A stretch of DNA of 41,094 nt from Streptomyces graminilatus (GTDB lineage: Bacteria; Actinomycetota; Actinomycetes; Streptomycetales; Streptomycetaceae): positions 1 to 41,094 of the forward strand of contig NZ_LIQQ01000133.1 in NCBI RefSeq assembly GCF_001418565.1. The letters run 5' to 3'. Below, piece after piece: positions 20,000-27,951 of this stretch (positions within the stretch are counted from its first letter, which is position 1; each line of letters starts with the position of its first letter). The notes beneath the pieces are model-generated. The model was not told the DNA's origin, did not search any database, and saw only the letters and a list, made by a program, of their open reading frames with translations. The position numbers were made by a program, and so were the translations under genes.

Positions 20000-20547
20000 C
20001 GAGTCGCCTCGGCCTTCTCCTCAAGGTCATCGAGGAAACGGTCGATCACGCGGCTCTGCCGGGCGTGGTCCTCGAGGGACTCGCCGACCAGCTTGCCGGC
20101 CAGCTCGGTCGCGAGCTTGCCGACGTCCTGGCGGAGCGCGGACGAGGCGGCCTTGCGGTCGGCGTCGAGCTGGGCGTGACCGGCGGCGACGATCTCCTCA
20201 CGCTGCCGCTGGCCTTCCGCGCGCATCTCGGCGATGAGCGTGGCACCCTGCTCCTGCGCCTCCTGGCGCAGCCGCGCGGCCTCGTGCCGGGCTTCGGCGA
20301 GCTGAGCTTTGTACTGTTCGAGGACACTCTGGGCCTCGGTCTGAGCGGCCTCGGCCTTTTCGATACCGCCCTCGATGGCCTCGCGCCGCTCTTCCAGAAC
20401 CTTGTTGATGGTCGGGAGGAGCTTCTTGGCGAGGAAGCCGAAGACGATGACGAAGGCGATCAGGCCGATGACAAGCTCCGGCCACGGCGGAATGAGAGGG
20501 TTTTCCTTCTCCGCCTCGGCCGCAAGCTGAACCAGTGCGTGGTTCAC
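19996..20547 (-). CDS. atpF: F1Fo ATP synthase subunit b
   Basis: The 183-residue peripheral-stalk b subunit. One membrane helix (about residues 24-42, LVIGLIAFVIVFGFLAKKL) follows a short periplasmic N-terminus. A long charged coiled coil (about 45-175) is rich in Ala/Glu/Gln/Arg and includes the ERREAIEGGIEKAE and SVLEQYKAQLAEARHEA stretches. The start is GTG 20547 with GAAAGG upstream. The ATG two bases earlier is out of frame. It overlaps atpH by four bases and follows atpE after 42 bases. Confidence 0.97.
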   Translation of the reverse strand: MNHALVQLAAEAEKENPLIPPWPELVIGLIAFVIVFGFLAKKLLPTINKVLEERREAIEGGIEKAEAAQTEAQSVLEQYKAQLAEARHEAARLRQEAQEQGATLIAEMRAEGQRQREEIVAAGHAQLDADRKAASSALRQDVGKLATELAGKLVGESLEDHARQSRVIDRFLDDLEEKAEATR

Positions 20548-20589
20548 ATCAGTGCCTTTCGTCGAATGGGGCTGTCGTCGTGGTTCGTC

Positions 20590-20892
<303 letters not shown>

Positions 20893-21717
20893 TCAGTGGT
20901 GCTCGGCGAGCGCGCCCTGGATGAAGGTGCACGTCAGCAGGACGAAGACGTACGCCTGGACGGCCTGGACGAAGAGCTCGAAGGCGGTCATCACGAGGAC
21001 CATCACGAAGGAGACGCCCGAGTACGCGATGCCGATGCCGTTCAGCATGTACCAGCTGGCGATCGTGAAGAGCAGCAGCAGGGTGTGACCGGCGAACATG
21101 TTCGCGAACAGTCGCACGGCGTGCGTGAACGGGCGGACCACCAGGTTCGAGAAGAACTCGATCGTCATGGCCAGCGGGAGAACCGCGCCCAGCGACTTGT
21201 CGTAGCCCGTGAAGTTCTTGAAGGCGCCGACGAAACCGTGCCGCTTGAAGGTCAGCGAGACCCACGTGATGTAGACAATGGCCGCGAGAACCGCCGGGTA
21301 GGCGATGATCGAGGTCACCGGGAACGAGGCGACCGGGACGATCGACCAGAGGTTCATCATCCAGATGAAGAAGAAGAGCGAGACGGCAAGCGGTACGTAC
21401 TTGTCGCCTTCCTTCTTTCCGATCGTCTCGTAGACGATGCCGCGCCGGACGAAGTCATAACCGGCCTCGGCGACCATCTGCAGTTTGCCGGGAACCATCT
21501 TGGGCTTGCGGAACGCCGCCCAGAAGAATCCCACCACGATGATGGACGAGAGCAGGGCGAGCAGCATGGGCTTGTTGAAGTAGAGCCCGTTGCCGTCGGC
21601 GTTGCCCCAGAGCGGCTCGAACATGAACGAATGCAGGCCCGGAGCCGGGAAGCCACAACCGTCGAAGAGGTGGCAATCGGTCTCGAAGGCGAGCACCTGC
21701 GTCGGGTCAGCACTCAC
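20893..21717 (-). CDS. atpB: F1Fo ATP synthase subunit a
   Basis: The 274-residue stator subunit that forms the proton half-channels. Five to six membrane segments are visible, with the essential Arg in PFTHAVRLFANMFAGH and conserved polar residues in the last helices (FELFVQAVQAYVFVLL). The N-terminus VSADPTQVLAFETDCHLFDGCGF is typical of Streptomyces. I choose GTG 21717 because AAGGAG lies six bases upstream. The frame continues to 21753 without support. A 225-base gap separates it from atpI, and TATCGT on the minus strand at 21904-21899 is a weak candidate -10 for an internal promoter. Confidence 0.97.
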   Translation of the reverse strand: MSADPTQVLAFETDCHLFDGCGFPAPGLHSFMFEPLWGNADGNGLYFNKPMLLALLSSIIVVGFFWAAFRKPKMVPGKLQMVAEAGYDFVRRGIVYETIGKKEGDKYVPLAVSLFFFIWMMNLWSIVPVASFPVTSIIAYPAVLAAIVYITWVSLTFKRHGFVGAFKNFTGYDKSLGAVLPLAMTIEFFSNLVVRPFTHAVRLFANMFAGHTLLLLFTIASWYMLNGIGIAYSGVSFVMVLVMTAFELFVQAVQAYVFVLLTCTFIQGALAEHH

Positions 21718-21942
21718 CGCGGGCTCCTTCAGCGTGGCGCATAGGTACGGCAACCTCGTTGTGTCGGCGCGGCACGCGGCCGCGGTTCGGCACTGGACTG
21801 GTGTTACGGATGTGGGGGCGGCTGTGGGGCATCAAGCCTCGCGATTGAGCAGGCGTCAGCTCAGATGCCCGCGCCCGCGATGCCGCAGTTGGCACCGGAC
21901 GATAGCAGGATCTCTCACACGCGCTTATCCCGGCCCTACCTC

Positions 21943-22380
21943 TCACGACGAGTGCCCCGTCTTTTCGGGCTTGTCGCCCGTCGTGGAGTCGGGTTCAACG
22001 TAGAGGATCTTCGACTTCATGTGGGCACGCGCCTGCGCGGCGATCCAGGCGAGCGTGCCTGCGACCAACGTGAGCGCGAAAGCCCTGGGGTTGAACAGCG
22101 TCGTGTTCTTGAACGCCGCGAGAAAGATGAACAGCAGAAGAATTTGCGCCGCGTACAGCATCAGGCCCATTGCCTGGAACAGATGCGGAAGCGTTTTGGC
22201 GGTGCGCTGCAGAACGTAAAGCCCGATCCCCATGAAGAGAATCACGACCACTGTCGCGACGACGGCCCCGATCGCCCCTTCGGCACCAGCGACCACAGCG
22301 CTGACGAGGGCGGCAAGCGCGCCGACGACGGCTGTGGGCACAGCGGCCTGAAGCAGGATCCGGACGTCATTGGACGGCAT
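21943..22380 (-). CDS. atpI: ATP synthase assembly protein AtpI (i subunit)
   Basis: A 145-residue membrane protein with four hydrophobic segments: VRILLQAAVPTAVVGALAALVSAV, VVATVVVILFMGIGLYVL, AMGLMLYAAQILLLFIFLA and ALTLVAGTLAWIAAQA. It ends in a charged tail with EPDSTTGDKPEK. The position as first gene of the atp operon identifies it as AtpI, which helps c-ring assembly in other bacteria. Sequence conservation is low across phyla, so the call rests partly on context. Start ATG 22380. Confidence 0.9.
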   Translation of the reverse strand: MPSNDVRILLQAAVPTAVVGALAALVSAVVAGAEGAIGAVVATVVVILFMGIGLYVLQRTAKTLPHLFQAMGLMLYAAQILLLFIFLAAFKNTTLFNPRAFALTLVAGTLAWIAAQARAHMKSKILYVEPDSTTGDKPEKTGHSS

Positions 22381-22690
22381 GGCGGCAACTCCGCTTTCGC
22401 AGGGGGGAGTGGGGTGTCGTCATGGACGAGCGTAGTCCCGGTTCGAGCGGTGAAACTCACGCCAACCGACCGTCGCACTACGGTCCTTCGGCTCCATCCG
22501 GGGTTCTCGTGAACCGTATCACAAACTATTTGATGAGGTCTTTACCTCGAAGGTGTGCTCGCTGTCACACATGAGAGTGAACCTGCACTTCTGTGCAAGA
22601 TCAGCGCCCACTTGTCTGATATTGGGGTGCTTCGCCCCCTCCCCGCTCTCTCTATTTCAAGCAAAGCGTTAGTCAGATTCTTACCTTGCG
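22381..22690. other. atp operon promoter region (wecA-atpI gap)
   Basis: A 310-base gap, unusually AT-rich for this chromosome between about 22505 and 22690. It holds the Rex-like site, two short symmetric elements (TGCACTTCTGTGCA at 22579-22592; GTGTG/CACAC around 22554-22569) and no reading frame with coding character. It most likely contains the main atp promoter and the 3' end of the wecA-like transcript. Confidence 0.6.
22508..22523. promoter_or_regulatory. Rex-like operator overlapping a candidate atp -10 box
   Basis: CGTGAACCGTATCACA matches 11 of the 13 fixed positions of the actinobacterial Rex operator TGTGAACNNNTTCACA. The minus-strand hexamer TACGGT (22518-22513), a candidate -10 box for atpI, lies inside it, so bound Rex would block the promoter. 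Rex senses the NADH/NAD+ ratio and controls respiratory genes in Streptomyces. Distance to the atpI ATG is about 130 bases. The -35 region (AAGACC at 18-base spacing) is weak. Confidence 0.55.
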
Positions 22691-24055
22691 TCAGCGCGAC
22701 GACCCGGCCTTACGCCGGTCCAGAAGCCGCGAACGGGGACTGATCGCCGTCGCCCCGTTGACTCCCGAGACACCGGCCCGCACCGGCGCGCGGTGCTCCG
22801 GGGTGCCCTCGGGGGTGCCCTCCTCGGTGGCCATGGCCGGCGCCGACGCGGTGGGCGCCGTCGCCCCCGCCTCCGCCGCCGAAACCCGGCCGCGGCGGTA
22901 GCGCGGCGGCACGAACCGCTCGGCCCAGCGCGGGGTGCGCGGTGTGAAGCGCGGCAGCAGCAGGAGTACGAGCCCGATCGCGCTCAGCGCCACCACGCTC
23001 AGGACGATCCACATGGACGCGTTGTTGACCGAGTAGGACAGAGCGCCGAAGGCGATCAGCGCCGACCAGAAGTACATGATCAGGACGGCCCTGCTGTGCG
23101 AGTGCCCGACCTCCAGCAGCCGGTGGTGCAGATGCCCCCGGTCCGCCGCGAACGGCGACTGTCCGCGCCAGGTGCGCCGCACGATGGCCAGCACCAGGTC
23201 GGCGGCCGGGATCGCGATGATGGTGAGCGGCATCAGCAGCGGGATGTAGACCGGCACCATCTGGTGCACGGTGGCGCGCTCGGACCCGGAGAACAGGTTC
23301 ATCGCGTCGGGGTCGATCTGCCCGGTGATGGAGATCGCGCCGGCCGCCAGCACCAGCCCGATGAGCATCGACCCGGAGTCGCCCATGAAGATCCGCGCGG
23401 GATGCATGTTGTGCGGCAGGAAGCCGAGGCACATGCCCATCAGGATCACCGAGAACAGGGTGGCCGGGGCGGCGGCCTCGATGCCGTACGAGACCCAGAC
23501 GCGGTAGGCGTAGAGGAAGAACGCCGCCGACGCGATGCACACCATGCCGGCCGCGAGGCCGTCCAGACCGTCGACGAAGTTCACCGCGTTGATGGTGATG
23601 ACGACCAGCGCCACCGTCAGCAGGGTGCCCTGCCACTGCGTCAGCGCGACATTGCCCACGGACGGGATCGGCAGCCACAGGATGGTCAGCCCCTGCATGA
23701 CCATGACGCCGGCGGCGATCATCTGGCCGCCCAGCTTGATCAGGGCGTCGATCTCGAACTTGTCGTCCAGGACGCCGATCAGCCAGATGAGCGCGGCACC
23801 GGAGAGCAGCGCCCGCGGCTCGTTCGAGTTCTTGAAGACCTCGTGCAGGTTGGTGAGGTGGTCGGCGACCAGGAGTCCGGCGCACAGGCCGAAGAACATC
23901 GCGATCCCGCCGAGCCGCGGAGTGGGTTCCCGGTGCACGTCACGGGCCCGGATCTCCGGCATCGCTCCGGCCACGATCGCGAACTTCCGTACCGGCCCGG
24001 TCAGCAGATACGTCACCGCGGCCGTGATGCAGAGCGTCAGCAGGTATTCACGCAC
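22691..24055 (-). CDS. WecA/TagO-like polyprenyl-phosphate GlcNAc-1-phosphate transferase
   Basis: A 454-residue glycosyltransferase of the MraY/WecA superfamily with about eleven membrane helices. It would transfer a sugar-1-phosphate from a UDP-sugar, probably UDP-GlcNAc, to undecaprenyl phosphate, starting wall-polymer or teichoic acid synthesis. Family motifs in order are VHREPTPRLGGIAMF, the Mg-binding NAVNFVDGLDGLAAG, FMGDSGSMLIGLVLA and the cytoplasmic His-rich loop RGHLHHRLLEVGHSH. The C-terminal about 90 residues are Ala/Pro/Gly-rich and probably disordered. I choose GTG 24055 (VREYLLTLCITAAV), preceded by GGGGAAG. It lies upstream of atpI on the same strand. Confidence 0.9.
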   Translation of the reverse strand: MREYLLTLCITAAVTYLLTGPVRKFAIVAGAMPEIRARDVHREPTPRLGGIAMFFGLCAGLLVADHLTNLHEVFKNSNEPRALLSGAALIWLIGVLDDKFEIDALIKLGGQMIAAGVMVMQGLTILWLPIPSVGNVALTQWQGTLLTVALVVITINAVNFVDGLDGLAAGMVCIASAAFFLYAYRVWVSYGIEAAAPATLFSVILMGMCLGFLPHNMHPARIFMGDSGSMLIGLVLAAGAISITGQIDPDAMNLFSGSERATVHQMVPVYIPLLMPLTIIAIPAADLVLAIVRRTWRGQSPFAADRGHLHHRLLEVGHSHSRAVLIMYFWSALIAFGALSYSVNNASMWIVLSVVALSAIGLVLLLLPRFTPRTPRWAERFVPPRYRRGRVSAAEAGATAPTASAPAMATEEGTPEGTPEHRAPVRAGVSGVNGATAISPRSRLLDRRKAGSSR

Positions 24056-24181
24056 AGGCTTCCCCACAGGTCTCGCTGGCCATCCAGGCCCCACACCCTA
24101 GCGAGGGACGCATAGGGATAGGGACTTCCGGGTAGTGACGATGGTTGCACGTGCGCCTGTGCGCGAGTTGACGACTACCCC

Positions 24182-25441
24182 TCATCGGCCGGGATACGGC
24201 GGAAATCTACCGGCCAGCTCCCGCACTTCTTCACGTGCCCCAGCACTCCCGACAGCCCCACGCAGCACACCCGCCAGCAGCACCGCGATACGCGCCATCT
24301 CGGGCTCGCCCATCCCCTGCGTGGTCGGCGCCGCCGTCCCGAGCCGCAGCCCGCGCGCCTCCCCGTGGGGCAGCGGACAGCAGTCCAGGACCACTCCGGC
24401 GGCTGAAAACAGCCCCCGTGCGGTACGTCCGTCCACTCCGAGCGGTGCCGGATCGGCCGTGATCAGGTGGGTGTCGGTGCCGCCCGTGGTGACGGCGAAC
24501 CCCTCCGCGGCCAGCCCCGCCGCCAGCACCCGCGCGTTGGCGACCACCTGATGGGCGTACGCCGTGAAGGCCGGGGTCGCCGCCTCGCCGAACGCGACCG
24601 CCTTGGCGGCGATGGTGTGCATCTGGGCACCCCCCTGAGTGAACGGGAAAACCGCCCGGTCGACCCGTTCCGCCAGCTCCGCGCCGCACAGCAGCATCCC
24701 GCCGCGCGGTCCGCGCAGCACCTTGTGGGTGGTCGCGCAGACGACGTCGGCGTACGGCACGGGACTGGGCGCCGCTCCCCCGGCGACGAGCCCGATGGGG
24801 TGAGCCGCGTCCGCGATGAGGTAGGCGCCCGTCTCGTCGGCGATCTCGCGGAAGAGGGCGTAGTCGATGTGCCGGGGGTACGCGATCGACCCGCAGACGA
24901 TGGCCTTCGGGCGGTGCGTACGGGCCAGGGCGCGCACCTGCTCGTAGTCGATGAGGCCGCTCTCCGCGTCCACCCCGTAGGGGACGAACTCGAACCAGCG
25001 CCCGGAGAAGTTGGCGGACGACCCGTGGGTGAGATGGCCGCCGTGGGCCAGGCCGAGGGCGAGGACGGTGTCACCGGGGCGCAGCAGGGCGGCGTAGGCG
25101 GCCAGTACGGCCGAAGACCCGGAGTGGGACTGGACGTTGGCGTGTTCGGCGCCGAAGAGCGCCCTGGCCCGTTCGACGGCGAGACGCTCGGCGACGTCGA
25201 CGATCTCGCAGCCGCCGTGGTACCGGGCGCCGGGATATCCCTCGGCGTACTTGTTGGCGAGCGGCGAGCCGAGCGCGGCCAGCACGGCGGGAGAGGTGAA
25301 GTTCTCGGCGGCGATGAGCTGAAGCGTGGTCGCCTGCCGCTGGGCTTCCCCGAGCAGCACCTCGGCAAGCTCGGGGTCCTGCCGGCGCAGCATGTCAACA
25401 CCGTCGGCGACGTCGCTCTCAAGGGCATGGCTGACCGACAT
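24182..25441 (-). CDS. glyA: Serine hydroxymethyltransferase paralogue
   Basis: A 419-residue fold-type I PLP enzyme of the GlyA family, which interconverts serine and glycine with tetrahydrofolate. Conserved parts are LQLIAAENFTSPAVL, ANKYAEGYPGARYHGG, DAAHPIGLVAGG and the PLP-lysine motif CATTHKVLRGPRGG. The spacing after the lysine and the C-terminal RLGTAAPTTQGM match SHMT. Several details differ from housekeeping GlyA (for example VQSHSGSSAV), and streptomycetes usually carry a second glyA elsewhere, so this may be a paralogue with a changed substrate. Start ATG 25441. The next gene downstream is the wecA-like gene after 126 bases. Confidence 0.88.
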   Translation of the reverse strand: MSVSHALESDVADGVDMLRRQDPELAEVLLGEAQRQATTLQLIAAENFTSPAVLAALGSPLANKYAEGYPGARYHGGCEIVDVAERLAVERARALFGAEHANVQSHSGSSAVLAAYAALLRPGDTVLALGLAHGGHLTHGSSANFSGRWFEFVPYGVDAESGLIDYEQVRALARTHRPKAIVCGSIAYPRHIDYALFREIADETGAYLIADAAHPIGLVAGGAAPSPVPYADVVCATTHKVLRGPRGGMLLCGAELAERVDRAVFPFTQGGAQMHTIAAKAVAFGEAATPAFTAYAHQVVANARVLAAGLAAEGFAVTTGGTDTHLITADPAPLGVDGRTARGLFSAAGVVLDCCPLPHGEARGLRLGTAAPTTQGMGEPEMARIAVLLAGVLRGAVGSAGAREEVRELAGRFPPYPGR

Positions 25442-25486
25442 GGCTGACTCCGGACGTCGACGATGACGTACGTCCAATGTAGGCGC

Positions 25487-25554
25487 CGCGCCGTGAAGGG
25501 GCGCGGGGAACCTTACGACCAACCTCGGCTGTCGCGCCCTGAAGGGGCGCGGGG
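25487..25554. repeat. Two copies of a GC-rich self-complementary element
   Basis: CGCGCCGTGAAGGGGCGCGGGG (25487-25508) and CGCGCCCTGAAGGGGCGCGGGG (25533-25554) differ at one of 22 positions and start 46 bases apart. Each folds on itself (CGCGCC pairs with GGCGCG). They lie in the 205-base gap between the phosphatase-like and SHMT genes. The motif resembles palindromic repeats dispersed through Streptomyces intergenic DNA. Confidence 0.8.
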
Positions 25555-25646
25555 CTGTGTAGATATGCGGCTCCGCCGCGTGGGCGCGACCAGCCACAAC
25601 GCACCCGCAGCCGCACGACGACAGACACAGGCAGGACCGTGGGCGC

Positions 25647-26327
25647 TCAGGCCTTCGCGGCGACCCCGGTCAACGCCGTGACCACCGGATCCAGCGCCTG
25701 CTGTATCTCGTCCCCGATGGACCGGAAGAACGTCAAAGGGGCCCCGTACGGGTCGTACACCTCGTCCGCCTCGGCCGTGGGCGCCAGGAGCCACCCGCGT
25801 AGAGCCGCCGCGGCGCGGACCAGGGCGCGCGCCCGTTCGATCATGCCGTCGTCGAGCGGGGGCAGGGTCGCCGGGTCTATCGCCTTCACCAGGCGGGTGA
25901 ACTCCTTCAGCGTGAAGGTGCGCAGTCCCGCCGAGTGCCCCATGGAGACGACCTGCGCGCGGTGGTCACGCGTGGCCGTCAGCACCAGGTCGGCGCGGAT
26001 CACGTGCTCGTCGAGCAGCTCGCGGCCCGTGAAGCCGGAGGGGTCGGCGCCGAACTCGGCGAGGACCGCCTCCGCGTTGGCCTCCATGGGTGCGCCCTCG
26101 TGGCCCCACGTACCGGCGCTCTCCACGATGAGGCCGCCCCACAGCGGGTCGCCGAGCCGGTCCGCGAGGGCATGCCGGGTCAGCCGCTCGGTGATCGGTG
26201 AGCGGCAGACGTTGCCGGTGCTGACATAGAGGATGCGAAAGGCGTCCCGCGAGGCCCCGTTCCAGTGCTGAGCCCCCGTGACCCCCGTACGCGTGCCTAT
26301 GCCACGCCCCGCGTCAGGGGCTGTCAA
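25647..26327 (-). CDS. Low-molecular-weight protein tyrosine phosphatase-like protein, nucleophile Cys replaced by Ser
   Basis: A 226-residue protein with the low-molecular-weight PTP fold. The P-loop reads YVSTGNVCRSPITERL at residues 34-49. In active enzymes the loop is V-C-x-G-N-x-C-R-S, with the first Cys as nucleophile. Here that position is Ser36 (codon AGC), while Cys41, Arg42 and Ser43 remain. The general-acid motif is present as YDPYGAP (Asp192). The protein may therefore be a binding pseudophosphatase or use another chemistry. An extended N-terminus of about 30 residues precedes the fold. The start TTG 26327 overlaps the tsaC stop (TTGA), implying coupling. The cluster tsaC-ptp-glyA paralogue is conserved in streptomycetes. 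Confidence 0.85.
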   Translation of the reverse strand: MTAPDAGRGIGTRTGVTGAQHWNGASRDAFRILYVSTGNVCRSPITERLTRHALADRLGDPLWGGLIVESAGTWGHEGAPMEANAEAVLAEFGADPSGFTGRELLDEHVIRADLVLTATRDHRAQVVSMGHSAGLRTFTLKEFTRLVKAIDPATLPPLDDGMIERARALVRAAAALRGWLLAPTAEADEVYDPYGAPLTFFRSIGDEIQQALDPVVTALTGVAAKA

Positions 26328-26971
26328 TTCGCCACCTCGAGGTCGGGGACCACCTTGCGCAGCTCATCGGCCGACAGCGCGCCCGCGCGCAGCAGGACCG
26401 GCACCTTGCCCGTGACGTCGACGATCGACGACGGGACGATTCCGGGCGTGGGGCCGCCGTCCAGGTAGACGGAGACGGAGTCGCCGAGCATCTCCTGGGC
26501 GGCGTCACAGTTCTCCGGCGCCGGGTGGCCGGTCAGGTTGGCGGAGGAGACCGCCATGGGGCCGACCTCGGTCAGCAGCTCGATGGCGACCGGGTGCAGC
26601 GGCATGCGTACGGCGACCGTGCCACGGGTGTCCCCCAGGTCCCACTGGAGGGACGGCTGGTGCTTGGCGACGAGCGTGAGGGCGCCCGGCCAGAAGGCGT
26701 CGACGAGTTCCCAGGCCATCTCGGAGAAGTCCGTGACGAGGCCGTGCAGGGTGTTCGGGGAACCGATCAGGACGGGCGTGGGCATGCCACGGCCACGGCC
26801 CTTGGCCTCCAGCAGGTCGTTGACGGCCTCGGCGGAGAACGCGTCGGCGCCGATGCCGTAGACCGTGTCGGTCGGGAGGACCACCAGCTCGCCGCGGCGG
26901 ACGGCGGACGCGGCCTCGCGCAGACCGGTCGTGCGGTCGGTGGCGTCGTTGGTGTCGTATCGCCGAGCCAT
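26324..26971 (-). CDS. tsaC: L-threonylcarbamoyladenylate synthase (TsaC/Sua5)
   Basis: A 215-residue YrdC-domain enzyme that makes threonylcarbamoyl-AMP from threonine, bicarbonate and ATP, the first step of t6A modification at position 37 of ANN-decoding tRNAs. The YrdC core has VLPTDTVYGIGADAFS, the Lys/Arg-rich KGRGRGMPTPVLIG, FWPGALTLVAKH, TVAVRMPLHPVA and GPMAVSSANLTGHPAP. It ends soon after IVPSSIVDVTG, without the C-terminal Sua5 domain. Start ATG 26971 has GGAGG eight bases upstream. It lies 53 bases after prmC and overlaps the phosphatase-like gene. Confidence 0.95.
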   Translation of the reverse strand: MARRYDTNDATDRTTGLREAASAVRRGELVVLPTDTVYGIGADAFSAEAVNDLLEAKGRGRGMPTPVLIGSPNTLHGLVTDFSEMAWELVDAFWPGALTLVAKHQPSLQWDLGDTRGTVAVRMPLHPVAIELLTEVGPMAVSSANLTGHPAPENCDAAQEMLGDSVSVYLDGGPTPGIVPSSIVDVTGKVPVLLRAGALSADELRKVVPDLEVAN

Positions 26972-27024
26972 TTAGCGGGCCTCCTCGTACACGTACTGCT
27001 GGGGGTAGGAAGTGCGGGTGACGT

Positions 27025-27906
27025 TCACGGTGTGGCCCGGCGGGCGGTCGCGAAGCGCGGGCGGTTGTTGAGGTCCGGGTGGTCGGCCGCGTCGGCCCAG
27101 CCCCGCTCCTCGGTGAAGATCCACGGCACCTGGCCGCCCTGGGTGTCCGCGTGTTCGACGACGACGACGCCGCCGGGACGCAGCAACCGGTGCGCGGTGC
27201 GTTCCAGGCCCCGGATGAGGTCGAGGCCGTCCTCGCCGGAGAACAGGGCGAGTTCGGGGTCGTGGTCCCGGGCCTCCGGGGCGACGTACTCCCACTCGGT
27301 GAGCGGGATGTACGGCGGGTTGGAGATGACCAGGTCGACCTGGCCGTCGAGATCCCGGAAGGCGTCGAGGGCGTTGCCCTGCCGCAGGTCGACCCTGGAC
27401 CCCTCCATGTTCTTGCGGGTCCACGCCAGGGCGTCCTCGGACAGCTCCACGGCGTGCACCCTGGAGCGCGGGACCTCCTGGGCGAGCGCGAGCGCGATGG
27501 CGCCGGAGCCGGTGCACAGGTCGACGATCAGCGGCTCGACGACGTCCATCGCGCGCACGGCGTCTATGGCCCAGCCGACGACCGACTCGGTCTCCGGGCG
27601 CGGTACGAACACGCCCGGCCCGACCTGGAGTTCCAGGTACCGGAAGAAGGCGCGCCCGGTGATGTGCTGGAGCGGCTCGCGGGCCTCGCGGCGGGCGATG
27701 ACCTCCCAGTAGCGGGCGTCGAAGTCCACGTCCTTGACGGTGTGCAGCGTGCCCCGCTTCACACCGTGCACGAACGCGGCGAGCTCCTCCGCGTCGTTGC
27801 GCGGCGAGGGCACGCCCGCGGCGGCCAGCCGCTGGGTGGCCTGGGCCACCTCCGCGAGCAGCAAGCTGCGGGGGCTCGGGGGCCGTCCCCCAATGTTCTG
27901 CTGCAC
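27025..27906 (-). CDS. prmC: Peptide chain release factor N5-glutamine methyltransferase
   Basis: A 293-residue SAM-dependent methyltransferase that methylates the Gln of the GGQ motif in release factors. The N-terminal helical domain is residues about 14-95. The Rossmann domain carries the SAM loop IVDLCTGSGAIALALA and the substrate motif DLVISNPPYIPLTEW, diagnostic for PrmC/HemK. The start GTG 27906 has GGAGG six bases upstream. It follows prfA, which encodes its substrate, after 45 bases, so the two are probably co-transcribed. Confidence 0.95.
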   Translation of the reverse strand: MQQNIGGRPPSPRSLLLAEVAQATQRLAAAGVPSPRNDAEELAAFVHGVKRGTLHTVKDVDFDARYWEVIARREAREPLQHITGRAFFRYLELQVGPGVFVPRPETESVVGWAIDAVRAMDVVEPLIVDLCTGSGAIALALAQEVPRSRVHAVELSEDALAWTRKNMEGSRVDLRQGNALDAFRDLDGQVDLVISNPPYIPLTEWEYVAPEARDHDPELALFSGEDGLDLIRGLERTAHRLLRPGGVVVVEHADTQGGQVPWIFTEERGWADAADHPDLNNRPRFATARRATP

Positions 27907-27951
27907 GCTGGTCCTCCGGTACTCGTCACTCGTACGGGGCTCGTACGAGGC

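Noticed and set aside
22624..22640. GGGGTGCTTCGCCCC as terminator of the wecA-like gene
   Set aside because: The stem is only four to six pairs and contains a mismatch on the minus strand, and no U-tract follows. Too weak to list as a terminator.
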